From: an uncultured Clostridia bacterium
GTDB lineage: Bacteria; Bacillota; Clostridia; Christensenellales; Borkfalkiaceae
Direction of reading: 5' to 3'
DNA length: 64,000 nt
Assembly: GCA_934271255.1 (NCBI GenBank)
Contig: CAKQQS010000001.1
Coordinates: 353,392-417,391, forward strand
Below the pieces are notes generated by a model. It was not told the DNA's origin. It was given only the letters and a program-made list of their open reading frames with translations, and searched no databases. Positions 40,968 through 48,561 of the stretch are shown here, piece after piece; position 1 is the stretch's first letter; each line of letters opens with the position of its first letter. Made by a program: the position numbers and the translations under genes.

Positions 40968-42468
40968 TTTTCGTCCCCTTTAAACTTTTATGTCCGTCGA
41001 GATAAGAATAATTTTCTTTCAATATGTACTTGACGTAAGGGTATATAAGCACGAGATCCGCTAAAACCCACGCGCCCGCGTCCCCGAAACTCAAAGCGAT
41101 ATACGCGCCGAGCCCCGCGTCGGACGTTATAGCCCCGCCGAGTACGATCGACGGTAAAAACATACAAATCAACACTCTCGCGACGAGTTCCGCCCCGCCC
41201 GAAACGAGCGTCAACGTCGACTTTCCGATGCCTTGCAAAGAACTTCTCAACGCGAACAACCACCCAAGCGTTATGAACATTCCCATATCTATCATCAAAA
41301 ACGTCGTGCCGTAACGGAGCGATTTTTCCGTTATCTTTTCGCTTGACAAAAATATTTTTTGGTACGCGCCGTTTATCGTCAGCAAAATGCCGATAAGCCC
41401 TAACGCAAGCCCCATTACGCTTGCTATTATAAGCCCTTGAACCGCGCCTTTTTTTATTCTGTCGAAATCCATCGCCCCGACGTTTTGCGCGCTGAACGAC
41501 ACCATAGCCGTGCCGAACGCCGACAACGGAGCAAGCAAAAACTCTATCAGTTTGTTCGCCGCGTTCGTGCCGTTCTGAACGGGTTTCATCGCGTCCATAA
41601 CGCCGTTTGCGTCCAAGTCGAACTTGACCGTTTGCCCCGCCATTACGATTATACCTATCGCAAGCACGGAAAATTGAAGACCTAAGGGCAACCCCTGACA
41701 TAAATGTTCTTTGACGTCTTTAAAGGACAGTTTGAAGTCGTTACCCGACAGCCGCAACTCTTTGTATCTTATGAAAGTATAGATAAAGCACGCGACGGTG
41801 CAAAGAGCCTGCGTTAAAATGGTAGCGACCGCCGCGCCCCTTACTCCCCAGTGAAAGACTTTTATGAACAGCAAGTCAAGAACGATGTTCATTGTAGTCG
41901 ATATGGCAAGGAACACGAGCGGGGTGAACGAGTCGCCTACGCTACGAAGTATGCTTATGATAAAGTTATAAAACATTTGGGCGAATATGCCCAGAAACAT
42001 TACGAAAAGGTAATCTCTCGCGGCGGTATAAACGCCGGGGTTTTTAGGCGTTACGTTGACGAGCGACAGTAACGGCGTTACCGTCAGGCACGCGACCGTC
42101 GTCAATATCACGGTGATTATACTGCACAGTATTATTTGCGTAGCGAAAGATTTTCTTACGCCCGCGTAGTTTCTGTCGCCTACGTCTTTCGCCGTTACGA
42201 CGCAAAAACCCGCCGTGCATCCGAACGCGAACTGCATTACCAGAAATGACAACGAGTAGGTGTTGTTTACCCCCGTTATCTCGTCTACCGAAAGAGTTTG
42301 TCCGCAAATTACCGAGTCGGACAAAAGGTAAAATTGTTGCAATAAATAACTTATTATGATAGGCAACGCGTACGTTAAAAGAACTTTCCATTCTTTGCCT
42401 TTCGTTAAATCGATAGGTTTGAAAAAGTTTTTGAGTTTTTGTAAACCGCTCGTTTTGGCGTTTTCCAT
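40954..42468 (-). CDS. MATE-family exporter (second copy)
   Basis: 504 aa, twelve predicted membrane helices. It begins with a short charged tail, then LTYALPIIISYLLQQFYLLSDSVICGQTL; the second half starts with the segment near GLQFSVLAIGIIVMAG. Its last codons overlap the radical SAM gene and its first overlap the YgjP-like gene (TAATG), so translation is coupled. It differs from the MATE at 21339 and belongs to a different transport unit. The substrate is unknown. Confidence 0.92.
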   Translation of the reverse strand: MENAKTSGLQKLKNFFKPIDLTKGKEWKVLLTYALPIIISYLLQQFYLLSDSVICGQTLSVDEITGVNNTYSLSFLVMQFAFGCTAGFCVVTAKDVGDRNYAGVRKSFATQIILCSIITVILTTVACLTVTPLLSLVNVTPKNPGVYTAARDYLFVMFLGIFAQMFYNFIISILRSVGDSFTPLVFLAISTTMNIVLDLLFIKVFHWGVRGAAVATILTQALCTVACFIYTFIRYKELRLSGNDFKLSFKDVKEHLCQGLPLGLQFSVLAIGIIVMAGQTVKFDLDANGVMDAMKPVQNGTNAANKLIEFLLAPLSAFGTAMVSFSAQNVGAMDFDRIKKGAVQGLIIASVMGLALGLIGILLTINGAYQKIFLSSEKITEKSLRYGTTFLMIDMGMFITLGWLFALRSSLQGIGKSTLTLVSGGAELVARVLICMFLPSIVLGGAITSDAGLGAYIALSFGDAGAWVLADLVLIYPYVKYILKENYSYLDGHKSLKGTKNERV

Positions 42469-43070
42469 TATCTTATGATTTCTCCGTTTCGTTTAAGCCA
42501 TTTTTCGCACTCTTTATAGTCGGGGCGGTAACGCTTCAATACCGCGTAAAAAGATTTGTCGTGAGCCATAACGAACAAGTGCGAAAGTTCGTGTACGACA
42601 ACGTATTCAAACACGGGCAAAGGCGCTTTAATCAACGATATATGCAACTTGACGTTGCCTTTCGCGTCGCATTGTCCCCATCTCGATTTGGGTGAATAAA
42701 AAGACACCGAGTTCGCCTTCGCTCCCATAATTACGGAATATTTTTCCACGAGCAAAGTCCCTGTTTCGGTCGCTTTTTTCTTGTAAAACGCGGCTAGTTT
42801 TTTCGGGTTGCTTACGTCCGTTCCCGAAAATATTTCGTCCGTTTCGGGCAAAACTTTGCCTAAATATAAAAGCCCGCCCAAATTCGCTTTCGCTTCTTTT
42901 TGAGCGTTTATTTCCCGTACTTTCTTTTCTATCCAACCCCGTTTTTCGTTTAATATTTCCGTTATTTTTTCTTCCGTCGCAAAATACGGAACGCTGAAAA
43001 TCACTTCGCCCGTCCTTTTTACGCTTATGCGGAAGTTTTTTATTCTCTTTCGTATTATCTTTATTTCCAT
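42468..43070 (-). CDS. YgjP-type metal-dependent hydrolase (DUF45)
   Basis: 200 aa. The HExxH-type motif is HELSH with a third His in MAHDKSF, the zinc site of the YgjP/SprT-like M48-related group. WGQCDAKGNVKLHISLI precedes it, as in the family. E. coli YgjP has been reported as a nucleotide pyrophosphatase, so protease activity should not be assumed. It lies one base after the 85-aa gene and overlaps the MATE gene. Confidence 0.88.
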   Translation of the reverse strand: MEIKIIRKRIKNFRISVKRTGEVIFSVPYFATEEKITEILNEKRGWIEKKVREINAQKEAKANLGGLLYLGKVLPETDEIFSGTDVSNPKKLAAFYKKKATETGTLLVEKYSVIMGAKANSVSFYSPKSRWGQCDAKGNVKLHISLIKAPLPVFEYVVVHELSHLFVMAHDKSFYAVLKRYRPDYKECEKWLKRNGEIIR

Positions 43071-43071
43071 A

Positions 43072-43329
43072 TCACAACTGATTTTCCAGAACCAACGTAT
43101 CGAAATCCACGCTTTCGACGAAATCGTCCGCTTTAAACTTAACCGTTCTGAACTTGGCGTAATTGAAAATATGCGTTTTAATTATTACGGGCGTGGGAAT
43201 ATCGAGTTCGCCGCAAATATCCATTACGACGTCGGGAAACCTTGACCAGTCCATCGTCGCGAACTCTTCGTAAACGTAACTCTTTATTATCTTATGTTCT
43301 TTTAAAACTTTTGCCCAAATCTTTATCAT
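43072..43329 (-). CDS. Unknown 85-aa protein, first gene of an operon
   Basis: 85 aa with a mixed alpha/beta look (MIKIWAKVLKEHKIIKSYVY ... DFDTLVLENQL) and no signal peptide. No family recognised. The ATG at 43329 has only a weak ribosome-binding site. It is separated from the next gene by 1 bp, so it belongs to the four-gene operon with the YgjP-type hydrolase, MATE exporter and radical SAM protein. Confidence 0.7.
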   Translation of the reverse strand: MIKIWAKVLKEHKIIKSYVYEEFATMDWSRFPDVVMDICGELDIPTPVIIKTHIFNYAKFRTVKFKADDFVESVDFDTLVLENQL

Positions 43330-43410
43330 AATTCACCGAAAACGTTATGCCTTTTCAAACCCCGAACCCGTTACGGTCAGGGTTTTTCGGACTTTCTTCA
43401 TTACCTACGT

Positions 43411-43439
43411 ATTGTAGCCTAAATTACAACAAAAAGCAA
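43411..43439 (-). promoter_or_regulatory. Promoter of the 85-aa-YgjP-MATE-PflX operon
   Basis: Minus strand -35 TTGCTT (43434-43439), 17-bp spacer, -10 TACAAT (43411-43416). The leader of about 75 nt contains a hairpin with AAACCC/GGGTTT arms around CCG/CGG. Confidence 0.7.
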
Positions 43440-43476
43440 CATAATGCGTATAAAAAATCAAAGTTGTCGCAAAATA

Positions 43477-43490
43477 TATTCGTACGAATA
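43477..43490. promoter_or_regulatory. 14-bp perfect palindrome upstream of the DUF378 gene
   Basis: TATTCGTACGAATA is perfectly symmetric and sits 3 bp before the AAGGAG ribosome-binding site of the DUF378 gene. It looks like an operator for a dimeric regulator of that gene. Which protein binds is not known. Confidence 0.45.
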
Positions 43491-43507
43491 ATTAAGGAGA
43501 TACGTAT

Positions 43508-43732
43508 ATGAAGATTTCAGCAATTATATGTTCCGTACTTTGCATTATCGGCGGAGTCGTCTGGGGACTTATCGGCATTTTTAACTTTAACGTTTTAACC
43601 GCGATTTTCGGCTTGTCTACGGCGGGTATCGTGATTGAACGCATCATCTATTCGTTAGTCGGCGTGTCCGCTTTATGGATGATTTTCTATTTGTTTATGT
43701 TCAGACCTTTTTCCAACAAAAAGTCCGACTGA
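43508..43732 (+). CDS. DUF378 small membrane protein (YuzA-like)
   Basis: 74 aa with two membrane helices (residues about 5-27 and 42-66), and the DUF378 signature RIIYSLVGVSALWMIFY. These are small inner-membrane proteins of unknown role; B. subtilis YuzA is one. AAGGAG lies 8 nt before the ATG. It has a strong terminator and stands alone between two minus-strand operons. Confidence 0.85.
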   Translation: MKISAIICSVLCIIGGVVWGLIGIFNFNVLTAIFGLSTAGIVIERIIYSLVGVSALWMIFYLFMFRPFSNKKSD

Positions 43733-43828
43733 CCGAGCGGTCGCGTAATCGCGGCAATTATAAACCCTTAACCCGACTAAGTTGCGGTTGCCGTCGGCAA
43801 CCGTAAAATCGACGTTAGGTCTAAAATC

Positions 43829-43864
43829 AAACCGCGGCGGTGAAATCTCACCGCCGCGGTTTTT
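43829..43864. terminator. Bidirectional terminator between the DUF378 and PII-like genes
   Basis: AAACCGCGGCGGTGA (43829-43843) and TCACCGCCGCGGTTT (43848-43862) give a 15-bp stem with a 4-nt loop, U-rich on both sides. A smaller hairpin (CGGTTGCC/GGCAACCG) precedes it. Confidence 0.95.
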
Positions 43865-43898
43865 GTCGTTATCTCACAGACGGAAACCGCCCGTAACT

Positions 43899-44207
43899 TT
43901 ATTTTATTCCCGCTACGTTCGATACGGGGAGCGCAAACGCTATGCCTTTGCCGTCTTTTTGTAAACCTACGTCGTCGTACAACGCGTTAAGCACGTCCGC
44001 TTTAATCGAACTGTCGACGAGTATCATTACTATTTCCTTGTCGCTGCTTATCGCTATTTCGAAAAACTTTTCCGCTTCGGGATTAGCCGTTCCCCTTGCG
44101 TGGAGAATCGTTCCGCCCGTCGCGCCAGCTTTTCTCGCGCTTTCCATAACCGCGTCGCTGAAACCCGAGTCTACTATACATATTATTACTTCGTGATTGT
44201 ATTCCAT
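43899..44207 (-). CDS. PII-like protein (second of a pair, GlnB fold)
   Basis: 102 aa. It has the beta-alpha-beta layout of PII (EVIICIVDSGFSDAVMESAR) and the C-terminal B/C-loop motif DGKGIAFALPVSNVAGI that binds adenine nucleotides in PII-like proteins. The T-loop is short and lacks a conserved Tyr. Such PII-like subunits bind a transporter or enzyme and sense ATP/ADP or other small molecules. It overlaps the stop of the other PII-like gene (TAATG) and lies in the DUF1538 operon. Confidence 0.85.
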   Translation of the reverse strand: MEYNHEVIICIVDSGFSDAVMESARKAGATGGTILHARGTANPEAEKFFEIAISSDKEIVMILVDSSIKADVLNALYDDVGLQKDGKGIAFALPVSNVAGIK

Positions 44208-44596
44208 TATTCTTCTCTCCTATCCGCTAAAAATCTGAACGCGCTTACGCCTATTATGCTCGACATAGGTATCGTATAAGCGATTCCCTTGCCGTTTCTG
44301 ACGGTTTTGAACTTTTCTTCCAGCACGCTCAACGCTTCTTCTACCTGCGTGTCCCTTATCACGGAAAAAATAACCGCTTTGTCGGAACCGTCAAGTCCTA
44401 ACATATTAAGCATTTCCGACCGAGCCGTACCTTTGCCGTTGACGGTAAGTTGAAGGTTTACTCTGAATCCCGTTATCAAATCAACATAAAAATCCGCTTT
44501 CTTTCTGTCGACTATCGTAACCAGCAGTTCGAGTTTTTTCGGCGCGATGTCGCCGTTTGGTCGGGATATTTTATTTTCGATTTTTTTTATCAACAT
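44207..44596 (-). CDS. PII-like protein (first of a pair)
   Basis: 129 aa with a short charged N-terminal tail, then ELLVTIVDRKKADFYVDLIT and the nucleotide-loop motif RNGKGIAYTIPMSSIIGV. It shares the overall pattern of the adjacent PII-like protein but little sequence identity, so the two may form a hetero-oligomer or have separate roles. GGAG precedes the ATG, 9 bp after the DUF1538 gene. Confidence 0.82.
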   Translation of the reverse strand: MLIKKIENKISRPNGDIAPKKLELLVTIVDRKKADFYVDLITGFRVNLQLTVNGKGTARSEMLNMLGLDGSDKAVIFSVIRDTQVEEALSVLEEKFKTVRNGKGIAYTIPMSSIIGVSAFRFLADRREE

Positions 44597-44605
44597 CGCT
44601 TTCTC

Positions 44606-46126
44606 CTACATAAAATTGATAATTACCTTGTCGTCCGCCGCCAAAAGTTTTTTCATCATTATCTTGTCTTTGACTTTCTTCGTCGTGTACGACTTAAACC
44701 CTAACAACTGTATCGTTATAGGCGGCGTCATAGCGACCATCGCGACTACGCCGAACGCGTCTTGCAATACGCTTGCGGGGGATAATACCGAACATACCCC
44801 TACCGCCATAGGCAGAATAAATCCCGAAGTCAAAGGTCCGCTCGCAACTCCGCCCGAGTCGAACGCTATCGCCGTATACAGGCTGGGAACGAAGAACGAA
44901 AGCCCCAACGCTATCGCGTAACCGGGTATAAGGTAATACAAAATACTAAACCCGAACTTGATTCTTATAACGGACAACGCGATTGCAAGCCCTACGCCTA
45001 TCGACAACGCAAGGAGCATAGAACGGCGTTTTACCATACCCATAGTAACGGATTCCACCTGCCCGTTCAAAACGTGAATGGCGGGTTCCGCCAGAACGAC
45101 GACCATACCCAGAACAAATGCGAACACAATGGTTACCGCTATGTGCGTTTTCGCCAAATCCTGACCGAGTTTGTAACCTATGGGCATATACCCTACGTTT
45201 ACCGCCGTTAAAAAGACTATCAGGCCCACGAAAGTGTAAGCGATTCCGACGGCTATTTGTTTAAGTTTTGTTTTAGGAAGTTTTAAGTACACTACGTTCA
45301 GTATGAAAAATATGATTACAACGAGTCCGAGCGCAATGCTTATTTCTTTAAGAGTTCTTAAAAATACGGTAAGAACGACTTTGCCGACGTTCGCGCCGAG
45401 CGTATAATCGGGTATTACCGCGCTGCCGTTACCTATAAACAAACTCAATACGACTACCGCAAGTATAGGTCCGACCGAGCACATTGCGATTAGTCCGAAA
45501 CTGTTTTCTTCCGAGTTTTTACCGCCGATAACGCCCGCTACCCCTACGCCCATAGCCATTATAAACGGTACGGTGATAGGTCCCGTCGTTACGCCGCCCG
45601 AGTCGAAACACATCGCGAGAAACGCGTCGTTACCCCTTTCCACTACCAACGCCGCAAGCGAGAACAGTATCATATAAAAGAAAAACAACAGTTTTGAAAG
45701 GCTCGTTTTAAACACGACTTTAAGTATAGCAAGAGTCAAAAATATTCCGACTCCCACGCCTATCGATACGATTAAAACGGTTCCGTTCAACACGCCTTTC
45801 AACTGGCTTGCCAAAACCGACAAGTCGGGCTCCGCTATGGTTATTACCACGCCCATTAAAAACCCGACCGTAATGAGCAACATTTTGTTCTTTGATTTCG
45901 TAAGCCCCGAACCTATGTGCGAACCCATCGGCGTCATTGCCAAATCCGCGCCCAAGTTGAACAAGGCGATACCTAAAATCAAAAAAAGCGTGGAAACTAA
46001 AAATACCGTAAGTTCCGTCGTCGAAAACGATACCAAAGGAGTAAAATATAATATCAGGATAATTAAAGCAACGGGCAAAACGGAAAACAACGCTTCCGTG
46101 ATTTTTGCTTCGAGATTTTTTTTCAT
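44606..46126 (-). CDS. DUF1538 membrane protein, duplicated transporter-like
   Basis: 506 aa from the ATG at 46126 (AAAGGAG upstream; an earlier in-frame start has none). There are about 12-14 hydrophobic segments in two similar halves: FDSGGVTTGPITVPFIMAMG in the first and FDSGGVASGPLTSGFILPMA in the second, and the pair AEPDLSVLASQL / AEPAIHVLNGQV. This duplication with re-entrant-looking polar motifs suggests a secondary transporter. Its substrate is not known. The linked PII-like proteins suggest regulated transport. Confidence 0.88.
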   Translation of the reverse strand: MKKNLEAKITEALFSVLPVALIILILYFTPLVSFSTTELTVFLVSTLFLILGIALFNLGADLAMTPMGSHIGSGLTKSKNKMLLITVGFLMGVVITIAEPDLSVLASQLKGVLNGTVLIVSIGVGVGIFLTLAILKVVFKTSLSKLLFFFYMILFSLAALVVERGNDAFLAMCFDSGGVTTGPITVPFIMAMGVGVAGVIGGKNSEENSFGLIAMCSVGPILAVVVLSLFIGNGSAVIPDYTLGANVGKVVLTVFLRTLKEISIALGLVVIIFFILNVVYLKLPKTKLKQIAVGIAYTFVGLIVFLTAVNVGYMPIGYKLGQDLAKTHIAVTIVFAFVLGMVVVLAEPAIHVLNGQVESVTMGMVKRRSMLLALSIGVGLAIALSVIRIKFGFSILYYLIPGYAIALGLSFFVPSLYTAIAFDSGGVASGPLTSGFILPMAVGVCSVLSPASVLQDAFGVVAMVAMTPPITIQLLGFKSYTTKKVKDKIMMKKLLAADDKVIINFM

Positions 46127-46154
46127 ATCGCGCTCCTTTGTCATTTTTTTGTTT

Positions 46155-46183
46155 ATTTTAACATATAATGTAATTTTTGGCAA
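46155..46183 (-). promoter_or_regulatory. Promoter of the DUF1538-PII-PII operon
   Basis: Minus strand -35 TTGCCA (46178-46183), 17-bp spacer, -10 TAAAAT (46155-46160). Confidence 0.78.
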
Positions 46184-46206
46184 GAAAAAACCCACCCCAA
46201 AAAGCA

Positions 46207-46243
46207 ACGTCCCCCGTTTTTGTTCCGCAAAAACGGGGGACGT
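46207..46243 (-). terminator. Terminator of the 284-aa protein gene
   Basis: ACGTCCCCCGTTTTT (46207-46221) and AAAAACGGGGGACGT (46229-46243) form a 15-bp stem; the minus transcript then reads TTGCTTTTT. Confidence 0.9.
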
Positions 46244-46326
46244 CTTTTAAAACAACCGCATTTCAGTGCATTTTTAACTCGTTTTACGCCGTCGAACGCT
46301 ACTTTCGACAACGAATCGTTACCGCT

Positions 46327-47181
46327 TTATTCCACGACTTGTACTTGTACGCAACTGCCGTCTTGCGCGCTTTGATACATCATCCAGTACCCCGCGCCTT
46401 TCAGGTCGAACACGTCCGTAGGCAAAAAGGACGAATACCCTTTCAACGCTTTGGGCGGCTCTTTTGAATATTTTGCAGGCACCCCGTAACAAATATATTT
46501 CGGCTTGCCTTTTTCTTTTATTACCCCGACGGTATAAAACTTGTTTTCACCGTAATATATTCTGACGAATCTTCCCCCATCGACAGCCTTGTTCAGTTCG
46601 TCGTCGGGCGGGTTTTTGTTCAATACGGACTGCAACTCCTTTTCCTGCTTGTCGTAATAAAAAGTATTGACGCTTGCGTTTTCTCGTTCAAAGTCTTTGG
46701 TAAACTCGTCGAGTTCGCTCTTGTCGAAATAGTTTATCTCCGCTATTTCGTCGTCTTTATAAGTGATTTTCGGAGCGATGTTTTTTAAAACGTAGTCTTT
46801 TATAAACCTTGCTTTAAGTTCGCCAAGCCCCGTGAACTCTCTTCCCGACGAACCGTAAGCAACGGTTGTAGCCGTTTCGCCGTCAAGGTGCATTACGGCA
46901 ACCGCCACCCCGTTTTCCACGCTTAAAACGTAATCGCATTCTTTCGAGCTGGACATAGGATACCCGCCCAGCGCGGTTACGCACGAGTTGTCGTTACACC
47001 CCTTTATTATCGCAAAGTATTCACCGCTTTCGACGGGCTTTAAGTTCATAAGCGAAAGAGAAATATCCGTTTTATACTCGCTCTCTTCTATTCTCACGAT
47101 ACCCGAAACGGTTTTGCCGTCTTTTGAATACCCGTTTTGCACTTCTTTTATTACAACCATTCGTTTAGTATACATCGCCAT
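46327..47181 (-). CDS. Unknown protein, 284 aa, apparently leaderless
   Basis: 284 aa, no signal peptide; mixed alpha/beta. The N-terminal half (about 1-135) reads like a small beta domain; the C-terminal third has the pattern KYICYGVPAKYS...LKGYSSFLPTDV...GYWMMYQSAQDGSC. I do not recognise a named family, though the C-terminal pattern is reminiscent of hypothetical proteins of gut Clostridia. The ATG at 47181 has no ribosome-binding site and lies 7 nt after a TATACT box; an ATG at 47175 is an alternative start. Confidence 0.75.
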   Translation of the reverse strand: MAMYTKRMVVIKEVQNGYSKDGKTVSGIVRIEESEYKTDISLSLMNLKPVESGEYFAIIKGCNDNSCVTALGGYPMSSSKECDYVLSVENGVAVAVMHLDGETATTVAYGSSGREFTGLGELKARFIKDYVLKNIAPKITYKDDEIAEINYFDKSELDEFTKDFERENASVNTFYYDKQEKELQSVLNKNPPDDELNKAVDGGRFVRIYYGENKFYTVGVIKEKGKPKYICYGVPAKYSKEPPKALKGYSSFLPTDVFDLKGAGYWMMYQSAQDGSCVQVQVVE

Positions 47182-47188
47182 ACATTAC

Positions 47189-47194
47189 AGTATA
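47189..47194 (-). promoter_or_regulatory. -10 box placed for a leaderless transcript of the 284-aa protein gene
   Basis: TATACT on the minus strand is 7 nt before the ATG, the same geometry as the TtcA-like and aroB genes. No good -35 hexamer lies 17 bp upstream, so this promoter is less certain. Confidence 0.4.
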
Positions 47195-47347
47195 TATGCG
47201 CTTTTGCGGAATAATTCTTCTTTTTTTATTCTTTTCCCGCTTATTTTGTCGAACGCTTTAAAAACCGCATTTATAAGTTGCCGCGCAACTCCTGCTCGCG
47301 GCAAACTAAATACACAACAAACTCCGACGCGACGCAAAAAACAAAAA

Positions 47348-47372
47348 ACCCGCTACCGTTTCGGTAGCGGGT
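47348..47372 (-). terminator. Terminator of rplJ-rplL
   Basis: ACCCGCTACCG (47348-47358) pairs with CGGTAGCGGGT (47362-47372), followed on the minus strand by six T. It ends the operon right after rplL, so rpoBC are not read through here. Confidence 0.93.
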
Positions 47373-47442
47373 AATCGTTGTATGAAAATACGATTTACGC
47401 CGTCAAGCGATTGCCGAAAAGCAATCTCGTTGACTTTTCGTA

Positions 47443-47811
47443 TTATTGAGCAACAGCGTCAGCGCCTGCTTCTTTAAGTTTAGCAATCATAGCGTCTGCT
47501 TCTTCTTTGGAAACGCCTTCCTTCAAAACAGCACCGTCGACAGCCAAGTTCTTCGCTTCGACAAGACCTGCGCCGGTGATGTCCTTAACCGCTTTAATAA
47601 CGCCGATTTTGTTAGCGCCTACGCTCTTAATAACAACCTTGAATTCGGTTTGTTCTTCAACAGCCGCCGCTGCGGGACCTGCCGCAGGACCTGCTACCGC
47701 TACTGCCGCAGCGCTTACGCCGAACTCTTCTTCGATAGCGTGTACGAGATCGTTAAGTTCAACGACCGTCATGCCTTTAACTTCTTCAATTATCTTTGCA
47801 ATATCTGCCAT
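47443..47811 (-). CDS. rplL: 50S ribosomal protein L7/L12
   Basis: Stalk protein, 122 aa, present in multiple copies per ribosome and recruiting translational GTPases. The N-terminal dimerisation domain binds L10, the Ala/Gly/Pro hinge is about residues 35-48, and the C-terminal domain has FKVVIKSVGANKIGVIKAV and GLVEAKNLAVDG. It follows rplJ in its usual order, but the following gene is unrelated (normally rpoB). Confidence 0.99.
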   Translation of the reverse strand: MADIAKIIEEVKGMTVVELNDLVHAIEEEFGVSAAAVAVAGPAAGPAAAAVEEQTEFKVVIKSVGANKIGVIKAVKDITGAGLVEAKNLAVDGAVLKEGVSKEEADAMIAKLKEAGADAVAQ

Positions 47812-47874
47812 TTTTATTTTCTCCTAAAAATTATTTTTTAAGCGTTTAAGGTTCGCTTTCAACCGAATAGGCAA

Positions 47875-48363
47875 TTACGCCTGTTTGTCCGCAACCGCTT
47901 TAACAGCGATAGCAAGACGAGTGATGATTTGTTGCAACGAACCCGCCAACTTGGAATAAAGTTCTTCCTTGGAAGGAATGGTTGCGAATAAGTTTACCGT
48001 TTTCGCGTCTGCGTATTTACCGTCGATGTAACCGCTTTTAACGACTACTTTGTCGGTATATTTGCCCGCCGCCTGAGCGCAAACTCTTGCGGCGCTCGTT
48101 TCGTCTTTACCGAAAGCGAATGCCGTAGGACCGTTAAAATCGTTGTCTAAATCCGTAATTCCGAGTTCGTTGAACGCCTTGCGAACCAAAGTGTTTTTAT
48201 AAACTTTGTACTCAACGTCGTTCTTTCTCATTTCCGCTCTTACGGCGTTGTCGTCTAAAACGCTCATCGACGTGTAGTGTACTACGATAACGGATTTTGA
48301 AGCCTTGATTTGTTCGGTAATTTTGGCAACTACTTCTTTCTTGTTTTCAAAATTTGCTGACAC
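47875..48363 (-). CDS. rplJ: 50S ribosomal protein L10
   Basis: L10, 162 aa, base of the stalk; with L12 it usually represses its own message by binding the leader. The start is a GTG at 48363, preceded by GGAGGT; earlier in-frame codons lie in the leader hairpin. It contains KSVIVVHYTSMSVLDDNAVRAEMRKNDVEYKVYKNTLVRKA and, at the C-terminus, the L12-binding helix. A GTG start fits translation repression. Confidence 0.97.
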   Translation of the reverse strand: MSANFENKKEVVAKITEQIKASKSVIVVHYTSMSVLDDNAVRAEMRKNDVEYKVYKNTLVRKAFNELGITDLDNDFNGPTAFAFGKDETSAARVCAQAAGKYTDKVVVKSGYIDGKYADAKTVNLFATIPSKEELYSKLAGSLQQIITRLAIAVKAVADKQA

Positions 48364-48379
48364 TTGTTTACCTCCTGTA

Positions 48380-48521
48380 TGATTTCCAAAAACAAAAGCC
48401 CTTGCCGCCGAAAGCAGCAAGGGCATAAATACATTATAATATATATTTATACGCTAACTCCCCTCGGTAGGCAAAACATTACTCGGTTTTCACCGAACCT
48501 ACTGTCTTTGGATTGTTATTT
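48380..48521 (-). ncRNA. Ribosomal protein L10 leader with terminator
   Basis: The minus leader contains CCAAAGACAGTAGG with, further on, CCTACCGAGG, the conserved pairing of the Bacillota L10 leader, around 48460-48516. It ends with a terminator-like hairpin, GCCCTTGC (48417-48424) and GCAAGGGC (48398-48405), followed by TTTTGTTTTT. Binding of L10(L12)4 would favour the terminator. Motif match is direct; regulation is known for the family. Confidence 0.9.
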
Positions 48522-48527
48522 TTATTT

Positions 48528-48556
48528 ATTATAACACCAAACTCAATTGATGTCAA
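48528..48556 (-). promoter_or_regulatory. Promoter of rplJ-rplL, perfect consensus
   Basis: Minus strand TTGACA (48551-48556), 17-bp spacer, TATAAT (48528-48533), immediately after the rplA stop codon. rplJ-rplL are thus separately transcribed from rplK-rplA. Confidence 0.93.
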
Positions 48557-48561
48557 CTAAA

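Noticed and set aside
48364..48426. Upstream start for L10 inside the leader
   Set aside because: These codons form the terminator hairpin of the L10 leader; GGAGGT points to the GTG at 48363.
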